The notes under the pieces: generated by a model
Told to the model about the DNA's origin: nothing
The model's input: the letters and a program-made list of their open reading frames with translations, nothing else
Databases searched by the model: none
Made by a program: the position numbers and the translations under genes
Assembly (NCBI GenBank): GCA_049657775.1
Contig: JBASNZ010000075.1
Span: 1 to 34,013 of the forward strand
Origin: JBASNZ01 sp049657775
GTDB lineage: Bacteria > Actinomycetota > Coriobacteriia > Anaerosomatales > Anaerosomataceae
Length of the DNA stretch: 34,013 nucleotides
Direction of reading: 5' to 3'
Shown here: piece after piece, positions 1 through 8,237 of the stretch
How positions within the stretch are numbered: position 1 is the first letter of the stretch
Layout: each line of letters begins with the position of its first letter

Positions 1-1803
1 GGGCCCCCGGCGAGGACTGTCTGAGCACGGAGGGTCCGCCGGAGACGCAAGCGTCACCGCCGACAGGCTCTCATCGGCCGCAACCCGTGCGATCCAGGTT
101 GCTGCCAGTGCATCTCGGCCGAGCAGCACGTTCACGGCGGCAATGGTGCGCGTGACGTCTGCATCCGCGGGGTTCACGATGGCGGCGTTGAGGCCGGCCC
201 CCACGGCCATCGCCAGGTAGGTGGCGTTGAGCGCCGGACGGCCGGGAAGGCCGTGGGACACGTTGCTGACGCCGAGAACGGTCGCCAAACCGCGGTCGTG
301 CGAGACGACGCGCACCGCTTCGAGGGTAGCCCGGGCGGCATGCGGATCGGATGCCGCGGTAAGCACGAGGCAGTCGACGATGAGGTCGCGGTCGGTGAGC
401 CCGAGTTCGTGAGCGCGCGAGCGAACGCGGTCGACGATCGCGACTCGGCCCTCTGCGGTCGTGGGTATGCCATCATCGTCAAGCGCGAGCACCAGCACTG
501 CCGCTCCATAACGCTTTGCCAGCGGCAACACGGCGCTCATGGACTCCTCGGAGCCGTTGACGCTATTGATGAGCGCACGGCCCGGGTAGACCTTGAGGGC
601 GGCCTCCATGGCGATCGGGTCGGTGTTGTCGAGCACGAGCGGCAGGTCGGCCAGTCCGACGAGCGTCTTCACGGCCTGCGGAAGCACGAGTGCGGCGTCC
701 ACGCCGGGCGTGCCGACGTTGACGTCAAGCAGATGCGCGCCCTGGTGCTGCTGCGCGACCGCGTACTCGCGCACGACCGTCATCGAACCCTCGCGCAGCG
801 ACACCGCGAGCGCCTTCTTGCCGGTCGGATTGATGCGCTCGCCGATGATCGCGAGCGGGCGACCCCCGCCGATGCGCGCGACGCTGCGGGGACCCGCGAG
901 AACGATCCCGTCGGGCGCGGCGCGATCGGTGCGCACCCGACGCTCCTTGGCAAGATCGGCGATCGCGCCCGTGAACGCCGGCGTCGAGCCGCAGCATGAG
1001 CCCACGAGCGACGCGCCGATGTCGACGAAGCGCGCCGCGTACTCGCCAAGTTCGGTTGCCGTGCCCGGAAAGACGGTCTTCCCGTCCACGAGCCGCGGCA
1101 GACCCGCATTGGGCTGCACGATGAGTGGCAGCGTCGTGGCGGCTGCCATGCGCCCGACGAGCGGCACCATCTGCTCCGGCCCAAGGCCGCAGTTCATGCC
1201 GATCGCGGTCGCGCCCGCCGCCTCGAGGACGACAGCCGCGGTCTCGGGATCGGTACCCGAAAGGTCCATTCGTCCGGACAGGCCGAACGAGACACTCACG
1301 AACACGGGCAGGTTGCATGCCGCGCGGACAGCCAGCACGGCACAGCGGGCCTCGGCGATGTCGGTCATCGTCTCGATGATGATCGCATCGGGGTTTTCCG
1401 AGGCAAGCGCGGTGGCTTGCTCGAAGAACTGCTCGTACACCTCGTCGAACGTGGCGGTCCCCAGCGGCTCCAGCAGCAGGCCGGTCGGACCGAGATCCCC
1501 GAGCACGTGCTGCGCCCCGGCGGCCCGCGCGACGCGCACGCCCGCTCGGTTGAGCTCGACCATGTCATCGGCAAGTCCGTACTCGGCAAGCTTGACCCGT
1601 GTGCCACCGAAGGTGTTGGTGGTCACGCAATCCGCACCCGCAAGCACGTAGTTGTGATGGATGTCGGTCACGATGTCGGGCGCCGTGATGTTGAGCTGCT
1701 CGTTGCACTGCTCCGAAGGGACACCCGCGCGCTGGAGCATGGTGCCCATGGCCCCGTCGATGACGAGCACGTCGCGGCCGAGCCGCAGTTCGATGTCAGG
1801 CAT
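1..1803 (-). CDS. Methionine synthase-like homocysteine methyltransferase (HcyS + pterin-binding domains), 3' end outside window
   Basis: The protein transfers a methyl group to homocysteine, the last step of methionine synthesis. The frame is open for 601 codons from ATG at 1803 to the window edge, so the C-terminus is missing. Residues ~10-290 form a homocysteine S-methyltransferase barrel with the zinc ligands C205 (in MNCGLG) and C270-C271 (in GSCCGSTP). Residues ~317-580 form a pterin-binding methyl-donor domain opening with GERINPTG and containing GVSNVSHGLP. A cobalamin-binding domain, expected in this family, would lie beyond the edge and is not seen. GGAGGAG stands just before the ATG. 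The start overlaps the stop of the upstream membrane-protein gene by 8 bases, implying translational coupling. It is the last visible gene of the T-box-controlled operon. Function is confident; whether it is a full MetH or a shorter split form is open. Confidence 0.92.
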   Translation of the reverse strand, partial: MPDIELRLGRDVLVIDGAMGTMLQRAGVPSEQCNEQLNITAPDIVTDIHHNYVLAGADCVTTNTFGGTRVKLAEYGLADDMVELNRAGVRVARAAGAQHVLGDLGPTGLLLEPLGTATFDEVYEQFFEQATALASENPDAIIIETMTDIAEARCAVLAVRAACNLPVFVSVSFGLSGRMDLSGTDPETAAVVLEAAGATAIGMNCGLGPEQMVPLVGRMAAATTLPLIVQPNAGLPRLVDGKTVFPGTATELGEYAARFVDIGASLVGSCCGSTPAFTGAIADLAKERRVRTDRAAPDGIVLAGPRSVARIGGGRPLAIIGERINPTGKKALAVSLREGSMTVVREYAVAQQHQGAHLLDVNVGTPGVDAALVLPQAVKTLVGLADLPLVLDNTDPIAMEAALKVYPGRALINSVNGSEESMSAVLPLAKRYGAAVLVLALDDDGIPTTAEGRVAIVDRVRSRAHELGLTDRDLIVDCLVLTAASDPHAARATLEAVRVVSHDRGLATVLGVSNVSHGLPGRPALNATYLAMAVGAGLNAAIVNPADADVTRTIAAVNVLLGRDALAATWIARVAADESLSAVTLASPADPPCSDSPRRGP

Positions 1804-2137
1804 CGGCACTCTCCTCCCTGGCGATCTCCCTGGCCTTATCGGTCAGATACTTCGCTGCGAAGTTGAAGAACGTCACGTACAGGATGCCGAAGAAGACGGC
1901 CATCTGCAGCGCCCCATCAAAGCCCAGCGTCTGCTCGAACGTTGCGAGTTCGCCCGAGGAGGCGCCCCACGCAACGCACGCGACAACAGCGACGACGAGC
2001 CCGATGAGGCTCCCGCGAAGCACGTATACTCCCGCACGGGGACTCACCCTGGCACCGACAGGCATTGCCAGGATCGCGACGACGAAGGCCACGATCGCGC
2101 ACACGACGATCGTCTGCAGGAACGCTAGCTGGGGCAC
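1796..2137 (-). CDS. Small three-helix membrane protein of unknown function in the methionine operon
   Basis: I do not recognise this 113-residue protein. It starts with GTG at 2137, preceded by AAGGAG seven bases upstream. Three hydrophobic segments are visible at about residues 5-27, 37-58 and 75-95, ending in a charged tail (KAREIAREESADA). There are no cysteines other than one inside helix 2 and no known motif. It lies 15 bases after the NIL-ferredoxin gene and its stop overlaps the start of the methionine synthase gene (ATGCCTGA), so it is surely co-translated with methionine genes. A role in transport or membrane anchoring of the pathway is possible but only inferred from position. Confidence 0.8.
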   Translation of the reverse strand: MPQLAFLQTIVVCAIVAFVVAILAMPVGARVSPRAGVYVLRGSLIGLVVAVVACVAWGASSGELATFEQTLGFDGALQMAVFFGILYVTFFNFAAKYLTDKAREIAREESADA

Positions 2138-2152
2138 GGTCTCTCCTTGAGG

Positions 2153-2560
2153 CTAGAACGACAGCGTGACCGCCCGTCTGGGACAGGCTACCACGCACGC
2201 TTCGCAGTACACGCACTTGTCCTTGTTGAACGTGAGCGCAGCAGTTTCGGGCTCAAGCGTAAGCGCTCCCGGCTTGCACACGCCGGTGCACAGTCCGCAG
2301 AGCACGCACGCACCCTCGTCCAGGCAGATATCGCTCGCTGCGGGCGACACGAGGATGCCCTCGGCCTCGAGGAAGGCGACGCCTGCCTCGAAGTCCTCCT
2401 TGCGGCCCTGCAGCTCCAGCACCATGCGGCCTTCCTGTCCCGGCTGGATGACCGCGCGCAGGATGTTCGGCACCAAGTCGTAGTCCTTGACCAGGTGGTA
2501 GGTGACCGCCTTGGTTGCCTGACGCGGCGGGAACGTGAGATCGAATCGCTTGCGCGGCAT
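2153..2560 (-). CDS. NIL-domain ferredoxin, partner of the DUF39 homocysteine biosynthesis protein
   Basis: This 135-residue protein has a NIL domain (residues ~5-73, a ligand-binding fold also found on methionine ABC transporter ATPases) followed by two [4Fe-4S] motifs: C85-x2-C88-x2-C91-x3-C95 and C116-x2-C119-x2-C122-x3-C126. In methanogens the homologous pair (DUF39 protein plus NIL-ferredoxin) is needed to make homocysteine from aspartate semialdehyde and sulfide, and the ferredoxin is taken to supply electrons. The ATG follows the TAG stop of the DUF39 gene with no gap, and the GAGGAGG ribosome site lies inside the upstream coding sequence. Both cluster motifs are complete, so an active iron-sulfur protein is expected. 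Confidence 0.93.
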   Translation of the reverse strand: MPRKRFDLTFPPRQATKAVTYHLVKDYDLVPNILRAVIQPGQEGRMVLELQGRKEDFEAGVAFLEAEGILVSPAASDICLDEGACVLCGLCTGVCKPGALTLEPETAALTFNKDKCVYCEACVVACPRRAVTLSF

Positions 2561-3733
2561 CTAGATCGCCTCCTCTGAGCGGATCTCCAGCGGTTTCGTG
2601 GACTGGGACCCGGGCTGCGGCAGCAGTTGCACGGGCCGGGTGATCGCGAAGCGTTCCTCAACGATCCAGCGCTTGAGTTCGGCGGCGATGGCACGCGCCT
2701 TGGGCAGCGATGATATGGGGCCGGTGGAGGTCTTCTTGCCATCGACCTCGATCTCTCCACTGCGCAGCTGCGCGTAGGTCACCCGACCCAGCGCGGGACG
2801 GCTGCGGCGCGGCACCGCGTAGTCGATCACAGTGGCTTGCAGGTCGGCGTCGGTGAGCGCAAGCGTTGTGGCGATCTCCTCGTCGAGCACGGGGATCGGC
2901 ACGCCGATGCCCATGAACGCGCTCGTGCCGTAGCCGGTGAACGTCGCGGCCGAGAAGTACTCGGCGCTTGCCTGCTTGAGATCCGCGATGACCGCAAGCG
3001 TGCCGGCGGGTCCTACCGGGACGCCGTGCTCGTCGCGCTGCTGGTTGGGATTGTGCTGCGTACCCTCCCACGCGACGTAGCCGGGCGCACCGGCCACGAA
3101 GATGCGACTCCCGATGCCGATGGTGCGGTACGTCGGATCGTTCAGCAGCGGCGAGAGCGCCCCTGCCGAGCAGTACGTCGCATTGCCGAAACGCGGCAGC
3201 AGTGTCCCCAGGTAGGTATGGAGCGGCTGGTCCGACGAGTTTACGGCCACCGCGTAGTTCTGATACGCATTCCGCGGATTGAACAGGTACGCCTGATTGA
3301 GTTCTTCGAGCGTGACCCACGTGTCTATCTCGGTACGCGGGTAGCAGTCCGTGCCCTGGCTCCAGGCGCGCAGCCGCACCGACTTGCCACGCAGTAGGTC
3401 CTCGATGACGTGAGCGCCACCGTACTCGATACCTTTGACCGCACTCGGCTGTGTCACGCCCAGGTAGGTGTCGACGGCAGCCAGGCCTCCGTACGCCTCG
3501 ACATCGTTGAGAGTGATCTTGCCCATGCGGATCGGCGGGTCACTGTGCCCAAAGTTGAGCACCGCTCCCGAGGAGCACATCGGCCCGAACGTCCCTGTGG
3601 TCACGACGTCGACCGTGCGTGCCGCCGCTGCCACGCCCTCGTCGGCCGCAAGGACGCCGAACTCCTCGGCGGTCATCACAACCGCCTCGCCCGATGCGAT
3701 GCGCGCGTTGATCTCGTCCCACGACTTACTCAC
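2561..3733 (-). CDS. Homocysteine biosynthesis protein (DUF39 / HcyBio family)
   Basis: The 390-residue protein belongs to the DUF39 family, which in methanogenic archaea converts aspartate semialdehyde and a sulfur donor to homocysteine, bypassing O-acylhomoserine. Cysteines that could carry the chemistry are C53 (in MCSSGA), C129 (in TDCYP) and C187 (in TYCSAG). The open frame extends upstream to 3949, but that part lies inside the T-box and terminator. The true start is GTG at 3733, six bases after GGAGG and directly downstream of the terminator U-run. It is the first gene of the operon and is followed without a gap by the NIL-ferredoxin gene. The family call is firm; the exact sulfur source here is inferred. 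Confidence 0.93.
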   Translation of the reverse strand: MSKSWDEINARIASGEAVVMTAEEFGVLAADEGVAAAARTVDVVTTGTFGPMCSSGAVLNFGHSDPPIRMGKITLNDVEAYGGLAAVDTYLGVTQPSAVKGIEYGGAHVIEDLLRGKSVRLRAWSQGTDCYPRTEIDTWVTLEELNQAYLFNPRNAYQNYAVAVNSSDQPLHTYLGTLLPRFGNATYCSAGALSPLLNDPTYRTIGIGSRIFVAGAPGYVAWEGTQHNPNQQRDEHGVPVGPAGTLAVIADLKQASAEYFSAATFTGYGTSAFMGIGVPIPVLDEEIATTLALTDADLQATVIDYAVPRRSRPALGRVTYAQLRSGEIEVDGKKTSTGPISSLPKARAIAAELKRWIVEERFAITRPVQLLPQPGSQSTKPLEIRSEEAI

Positions 3734-4092
3734 GTGCCACCTCCTGCAATAGAAAACGCCTCCCGCCCCGGACTGTTCGTCAGGGCGAGAGGCGTATGCG
3801 GCCTTCGCGGTACCACCCGACTTCGCCGCCAGATTCGCGGCCTCTTCTCGAGCACGGGACCGGTGGTGTGTTCCACTCGACGGGCGGAATTCGTGCCGAG
3901 GGGGTCCGATGCTCTGCAGCCTGAGATAACGGGGGCTTCCGTCCGGCATTACTCCGCTTGCGCGTTTCCTCCGGATACCTCCGGGGCCATGTTCCGCGGA
4001 CCTTCGGACGCCGGTTCTCAGCTGCCCCGGCTCTCTGGTGGACCTAGTGGTCCCGCGTACTCATCCCCGTAAACGGTGGACTATGAAGTTGA
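3734..4092 (-). promoter_or_regulatory. T-box leader specific for tRNA-Met (AUG specifier)
   Basis: On the minus strand this leader holds the canonical T-box sequence GGGTGGTACCGCG (3818-3806). Its UGGU bulge (3815-3812) can pair with the ACCA end of uncharged tRNA. Stem I can be folded at its base from CGGGG/CCCCG and CGCGG/CCGCG. These enclose an internal loop with ATGAGTA on one side and GAACATGG on the other, which is the usual specifier-loop layout. The codon presented is ATG at 3990-3988, methionine. AGAGAG and GGGGCAGCTGAGAA (4036-4014 region) look like the distal stem I motifs. Low charged tRNA-Met would stabilise the antiterminator and switch on the homocysteine/methionine operon downstream. 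This leader accounts for the whole 390-base gap between the CWB2 gene and the DUF39 gene. Confidence 0.93.
3753..3795 (-). terminator. T-box-controlled intrinsic terminator
   Basis: A 13-base-pair stem (3783-3795 with 3756-3768, one G-U pair on the minus-strand RNA) is followed by TTTTCT. It lies 11 bases after the T-box motif and 20 bases before the GTG start of the DUF39 gene, as expected for the terminator that competes with the T-box antiterminator. Confidence 0.92.
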
Positions 4093-4098
4093 AAAGCC

Positions 4099-4127
4099 AG
4101 TCTACGGACGCCGCGGGTCCGTGTCAA
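4099..4127 (-). promoter_or_regulatory. Sigma-70-type promoter of the methionine T-box operon
   Basis: TTGACA (4127-4122), a 17-base spacer and TAGACT (4104-4099) form a near-consensus promoter. Transcription would begin near 4092, just before the first T-box stem. The -35 box overlaps the stop codon of the upstream CWB2 gene. The spacer holds a 6-bp inverted repeat (ACGGAC/GTCCGT) that could be an operator or part of the CWB2 gene's terminator. Confidence 0.85.
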
Positions 4128-6340
4128 ACGCGCTCCGGCGTCGGAAGGTCGAGGAACCAGGCTGGCGGGTCGGTGATCCACCGGTACATGAGAGCCTCGT
4201 CGAGTTCACCCATCACGGGGTCTGACACCGCTTTCGCGCCGCCGAACACGCGGCATGCGTCCATGGTTGGCTGGTCGCAGTAGTCGTCGATGAACGTGTG
4301 TACCTCGGCTGCGAGCGAACCCGGCCATGTGAGCAGAAGCACGCCGCCCTCGGCGCCACACGCCACGCCTCCCGTGAGCGCGTCGGGGAACGTGGTCCCC
4401 GTCGCCACTCCGATGTAGTCCGCCCGCACGATGCCTTCCTCCACACCGTACGCCGCGACATTGGCGGCGGTCGCGAAGCGGGTGGCGCCCTCGACGCGCT
4501 CGACGGTGCCGACGAGTCCGTCGATGACGGTCGCAACCGGAGCGTTCACCGCCACCGTGCCGCCGACGATCACGGCCGAGACGGGATCGATCTCCGCCAA
4601 GAGCACCGATGTTGCCGCCGGGAGGGTTTGGGGTTGCGTGAGGACGACTGGACGCCGCGACTGCCACGCGAGCGGTCCGACCGCCAGCGCGTCAGGGAAC
4701 GCGTCGCCGCGAGCGACGAACACACCACCGTCCCACTCGGCTCCGAGACGCGAGATGACGCGTCGGGTGACCTCGGCGGACGTGGCGTACCGGTCGCTAC
4801 CGGAGACCCGAACCGGGGTCTCCATCGCCGGCCGTGCGTCGATGGCCGACGCAACCGCCGCGCTGATCGCGGCCTCGCCGCCCACTATGAAGGCCTGCGT
4901 GGCACCGAGCCTGTCGATCTCGGCCGCAACCGTGCTCGGGAGCGTGGTGCGTCTTACCAGCAGCAGCGGCGCGTCGTACGCGCCAGCAAGCGATGACGCC
5001 GAGACTGCGTCCGCGAAGCCCTCGCCGCTTGCGATCACCACTGTGTTGGAACCCTCGCCGAACGTCGACTGCGAGACCTGCACCGCAGTGGCATACCTGT
5101 CAGCGCCAGAAAGCCGTCGCGACTCGGTGACGACGTTCGCGCGCAACTCGAACAGCGGCGAACCCACACCGTTCACCTCAAGGTAGTACGTTCCTTCGGA
5201 GGCCTCGTCGGGGACTTCGTACACGATCGCGAGGTCGTCCTCGGCCACCACGTTGGCGGGGTCCCCGGTGATGCTGAACGTGCCGGGCTTCCACAACCGA
5301 ATCTCGGGTGCGGGGGCCGTGGGGGTGACGTACAACGAGCCATGGAACGTCTGCCCCCATCGCAGGGGTCGTGACCAGACGCTTACCGCGGGCAGCACGC
5401 CCGTAGTGACCGCGGACTCCAGCGGCTTACCGGGGATATCGACGCCGACCGCCCACTCCAGTGTGTACGGGCCGCTCGCTCCGTCGGTCGAGACATCGAT
5501 GTAGTGCGATCCTCCACGGCCGGGCCCGACGGTGAGCGTGATAACGACCGAGGCGCCCTTCTTGTGAACGCCTTCCGCGGAGTGATAGATGTCGAGCGTC
5601 GGCTCGAGGATCCCGCCGTTGTTCCATCGTGGCGGGAAGACCCAGAGCTCGAACTCGTCGCCTGGGTCCCCGGCGGTGAGCGTGCACGTCACGCTCTGGC
5701 CCTCGGGCAGCCACAGGTTGAAGACATCGTCGGCGTCGGTGAGCGGATCGACCGTCCCGGCAACAGAACGCGTCCGCAGGGCGTTGCCGGGGACGTTGCC
5801 ATCCGAGCGGCCGGAGACCTGCCAGTCAAGCGTGTAGGAGCCCTCCGAGTCGAACGTGCTCACGGCGACGTAGTAGCGGCCGGGGCCGAAGCGGTCGCTC
5901 GCGGTGTAGCAGATCCGCTCGGTCGCTGTCGGGCCGTCCGAGGAGAAGACGTACTCGGCCGACTGGACCGTGAGTGAGGCCGGCGAGAAGACGAAGAGGT
6001 CGAAGTTGACGCCGGTCCCGGTAAGCGAGAGCGATATCTGGTCGCCAGGGGCCAGGTAGACGGAGTAGACATCCACCGGGTCAACAGGCGGTGCCGTGGT
6101 GGGGTAGGCATCGATGGTGTCGATGATAGTGTGGGAGGTCACCGGGAACGAGTCGAGCGGGACGCCCGGAATCTGATCGTCGACTGAGAGCGGTGCGACT
6201 GTCGAGAGCCCCGACAGCGTGGTGGACGATGCACCCTGCCGCATCTCCCGCGCAGGCACCGCGACGGCGATCGGCGCAAACACGACAGACGCGAGCGATG
6301 CGATCACAAGTGCCGCGATAAGCGACCTGGAGCCCCTCAT
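4124..6340 (-). CDS. Secreted cell-wall-binding (CWB2) protein with three PPC-like beta domains
   Basis: The 738-residue protein starts at ATG 6340 behind GAGGAGG; the longer open frame upstream lacks a ribosome site. Residues 1-28 are a signal peptide. Three PPC-like beta-sandwich modules follow at about 55-175, 181-300 and 301-402, each built around a pattern such as GRYYVAVSTFDSEGSYTL. Residues ~408-735 carry three CWB2 repeats, opening with RLSGADRYATA and repeating GDAFPDALA and VIVGG-type cores. CWB2 repeats anchor surface proteins to anionic wall polymers in Gram-positive bacteria. The PPC-like modules probably bind ligand or pack against the wall; there is no protease domain. The last base of the gene overlaps the methionine operon promoter. 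A TACGCT hexamer about 60 bases upstream is a weak -10 candidate. Confidence 0.92.
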   Translation of the reverse strand: MRGSRSLIAALVIASLASVVFAPIAVAVPAREMRQGASSTTLSGLSTVAPLSVDDQIPGVPLDSFPVTSHTIIDTIDAYPTTAPPVDPVDVYSVYLAPGDQISLSLTGTGVNFDLFVFSPASLTVQSAEYVFSSDGPTATERICYTASDRFGPGRYYVAVSTFDSEGSYTLDWQVSGRSDGNVPGNALRTRSVAGTVDPLTDADDVFNLWLPEGQSVTCTLTAGDPGDEFELWVFPPRWNNGGILEPTLDIYHSAEGVHKKGASVVITLTVGPGRGGSHYIDVSTDGASGPYTLEWAVGVDIPGKPLESAVTTGVLPAVSVWSRPLRWGQTFHGSLYVTPTAPAPEIRLWKPGTFSITGDPANVVAEDDLAIVYEVPDEASEGTYYLEVNGVGSPLFELRANVVTESRRLSGADRYATAVQVSQSTFGEGSNTVVIASGEGFADAVSASSLAGAYDAPLLLVRRTTLPSTVAAEIDRLGATQAFIVGGEAAISAAVASAIDARPAMETPVRVSGSDRYATSAEVTRRVISRLGAEWDGGVFVARGDAFPDALAVGPLAWQSRRPVVLTQPQTLPAATSVLLAEIDPVSAVIVGGTVAVNAPVATVIDGLVGTVERVEGATRFATAANVAAYGVEEGIVRADYIGVATGTTFPDALTGGVACGAEGGVLLLTWPGSLAAEVHTFIDDYCDQPTMDACRVFGGAKAVSDPVMGELDEALMYRWITDPPAWFLDLPTPERV

Positions 6341-6437
6341 GACGCCCTCCTCACAGTCAGGCGGATCGAGCCGCCGTGATGTGTTCCCCGGAGACGAAAG
6401 CGTATCACAGGGGGGCGGCACTCTCCCGCCGTGACGC

Positions 6438-6872
6438 CTACTCCCCGAGCATCGCCAGCGCGTCCCGAACGATACCTGCATGGTCGAATGCGAGATCCGG
6501 GAGCGCGCCTACGGGGAACCAGCGCGCCTCGGCCGCGTCATCGCCACCCGACACGTCCGCCCGATCGTCGTCCAACACGCCGAGGTAGGCAGCCGAGATC
6601 GTCCAGCCGCGGGGATCGCGGCCACGTTCTCCGTACAGACCGACCAGCGCAAGCGTGCCGGTGAAGGCGAGCCCTGTCTCCTCGGCAAGTTCGCGTCGCG
6701 CCGCGTCTTCTGGACGCTCGAATGCGTCGAGGAAGCCTCCAGGCAAGGCCCACATCCCCACGAACGGCGGATTGCCGCGTTTGATGAGCAGCAGCTCACG
6801 AGCGCCGACAGCACCGCGCACGATGATCGTGTCGCCGGTGAGAGCCGGACGTTCATACTCGGAATAGGTCAT
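6438..6872 (-). CDS. Nudix hydrolase, ADP-ribose pyrophosphatase-like
   Basis: The 144-residue protein hydrolyses a nucleoside diphosphate linked to another group; the substrate is not fixed by sequence. The Nudix box is perfect: G46-x5-E52-x7-R60-E61-L62-x-E64-E65-x-G67-L68. It resembles COG1051 members that act on ADP-ribose or oxidised nucleotides. The ATG at 6872 follows GAGG and lies exactly six bases after TAGAGT, so the message may be almost leaderless. It stands 97 bases upstream of the CWB2 gene on the same strand and the two may be co-transcribed. No neighbour explains its role. Confidence 0.9.
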   Translation of the reverse strand: MTYSEYERPALTGDTIIVRGAVGARELLLIKRGNPPFVGMWALPGGFLDAFERPEDAARRELAEETGLAFTGTLALVGLYGERGRDPRGWTISAAYLGVLDDDRADVSGGDDAAEARWFPVGALPDLAFDHAGIVRDALAMLGE

Positions 6873-6878
6873 ATCCTC

Positions 6879-6884
6879 ACTCTA
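6879..6884 (-). promoter_or_regulatory. -10 hexamer TAGAGT for a near-leaderless Nudix transcript
   Basis: TAGAGT ends six bases before the Nudix ATG, which would place the RNA start at or next to the start codon. No -35 box is evident. Confidence 0.4.
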
Positions 6885-7125
6885 CCCGATGTTGGTCGCG
6901 CTCTCGCCTGGCATGTTCGAGCCCGGGTGATGGCGGCTCACCCGGGCTCAGAGGAGGCGGAGCGTCGTAGCCTTCGAAGCTCCAGGGTGAGCGTACCCGA
7001 CTGCCCGCCCGTAACGGTGAAACGCATGTGAGACCTGTGTTAATCATTGGTTAAGCGCGGGTGGCAGTCCGGTTGGCACACGCGTATCCTGGCCTGACAC
7101 CCGTCGCCGAGTAGGAGGACCGCCG

Positions 7126-8103
7126 ATGCCCCTCAACCCCTTGCGCTGGTCGCACAAGGCAAAGCTCCTCGCCGCGTTCGCCACGCTGTACGTGGTCTGG
7201 GGATCGACGTACCTCGCAATCCGCATCGGGCTCACCGCTGACCTCCCGCCCGCGCTCTTCGCCGGCATCAGGCTCGTGCCCGCGGGGCTTATCCTGCTCG
7301 CATTTGCCAAAGCGCGCGGCACCTCGATCAAGATCCCGCTGTCCGAGTACCGCATCGTAGGCACCGTCGGCATCTTCTTGCTGGCTGGTGGCATGTACTC
7401 GACATTCCTCTCCGAGCGGGCCATCCCGTCCGGACTGGCCGCCCTCATCGTCGCGCTGCTGCCGCTATGGGTGGCGCTTGCCGAGTCGGTGCTGCCGGGC
7501 ATGGAACGCCCGACCGCTCGCGGCGTGGCCGGGCTGGTCGTGGGCTTCTCGGGACTTGCGGTGCTCATCGCGCCCCGGCTCGCGGGCTTCCACGGAACGC
7601 GCGCCGAACTCATCGGGATCGGGATCCAGGTGTTGGGTACGTGGCTGTGGGCCGGCGGCTCGATCTTCTCCAAGCGGCACCCGGTCAAGACCGACGCCGT
7701 CGTCGCCACAGGGTATGAGATGTTCACCGCCGGGGTGGTGCTGCTCGTGATCGGGACGATCGCCGGCGAGTGGCCGCGCATCACAATAACGGTCCCGGGC
7801 GCAGGAGCGCTCGTCTACCTCATCCTCATGGGATCTTGCGTTGCGTTCACGGCGTTCGTATGGCTGCTCCGTAACGCCCCCGCATCCAAGGTGATGACGT
7901 ACGCCTACGTGAACCCCGTGATCGCGGTCTTCCTTGGCTGGCTCGCCGGAACGCTCGGGCTTGTGCCACCTGAGCCCGTGGACGGCTGGGTGCTGGCGGG
8001 TATGACGATCATCGTCGCCGGCGTCGTACTCACCACGAGCGCGCCGAGCCGCCCGGCACGACCTCGAACCATCGATCCCGAGAGCGTGCCCATCGAGGCG
8101 TAG
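7126..8103 (+). CDS. EamA (DMT superfamily) transporter
   Basis: The 325-residue integral membrane protein has two EamA repeats, about residues 12-150 and 160-305, with ten hydrophobic helices. The opening YVVWGSTYLAIRIG and the SERAIPSGLAALIVALLPLWVAL segment are typical of YedA/RhaT-like exporters of small metabolites or amino acids. The substrate cannot be read from sequence. The ATG follows TAGGAGG with good spacing. A weak promoter (TGGCAG, 17 bases, TATCCT at 7085-7090) lies upstream. It is divergent from the Nudix gene and stands alone. The C-terminal tail is a soluble Pro/Arg-rich stretch. Confidence 0.9.
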   Translation: MPLNPLRWSHKAKLLAAFATLYVVWGSTYLAIRIGLTADLPPALFAGIRLVPAGLILLAFAKARGTSIKIPLSEYRIVGTVGIFLLAGGMYSTFLSERAIPSGLAALIVALLPLWVALAESVLPGMERPTARGVAGLVVGFSGLAVLIAPRLAGFHGTRAELIGIGIQVLGTWLWAGGSIFSKRHPVKTDAVVATGYEMFTAGVVLLVIGTIAGEWPRITITVPGAGALVYLILMGSCVAFTAFVWLLRNAPASKVMTYAYVNPVIAVFLGWLAGTLGLVPPEPVDGWVLAGMTIIVAGVVLTTSAPSRPARPRTIDPESVPIEA

Positions 8104-8200
8104 CGGACCCCACGAACGCATGCGTCCGCGCGGACCCCCACGCTCCACACGTTCTTCACACGCCGCACACCTGCGCTGCACACAGGGTGGTCATATTCGT

Positions 8201-8219
8201 GGTGTAAGGGTTTCACACC
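8201..8219. repeat. Inverted repeat GGTGT-N9-ACACC upstream of the SHOCT gene
   Basis: A 5-bp perfect dyad lies 19-37 bases before the SHOCT protein start, so it could be an operator. The half-sites resemble those of the dyad at 17651-17673, but the spacing differs. The rest of the 8104-8237 gap is rich in CACAC runs, with a possible weak terminator GCGGAC/GTCCGC (8103-8129) after the EamA gene. Confidence 0.3.
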
Positions 8220-8237
8220 TCGAAAGGAGCACCCACG

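Noticed and set aside
593..1651. Long plus-strand open frame opposite the methionine synthase gene
   Set aside because: It is a GC-rich antisense shadow; the minus strand encodes a continuous recognisable protein with conserved zinc ligands.
3734..4092. SAM riboswitch before the homocysteine operon
   Set aside because: The conserved GGGTGGTACCGCG sequence, specifier loop and terminator layout identify a T-box instead.
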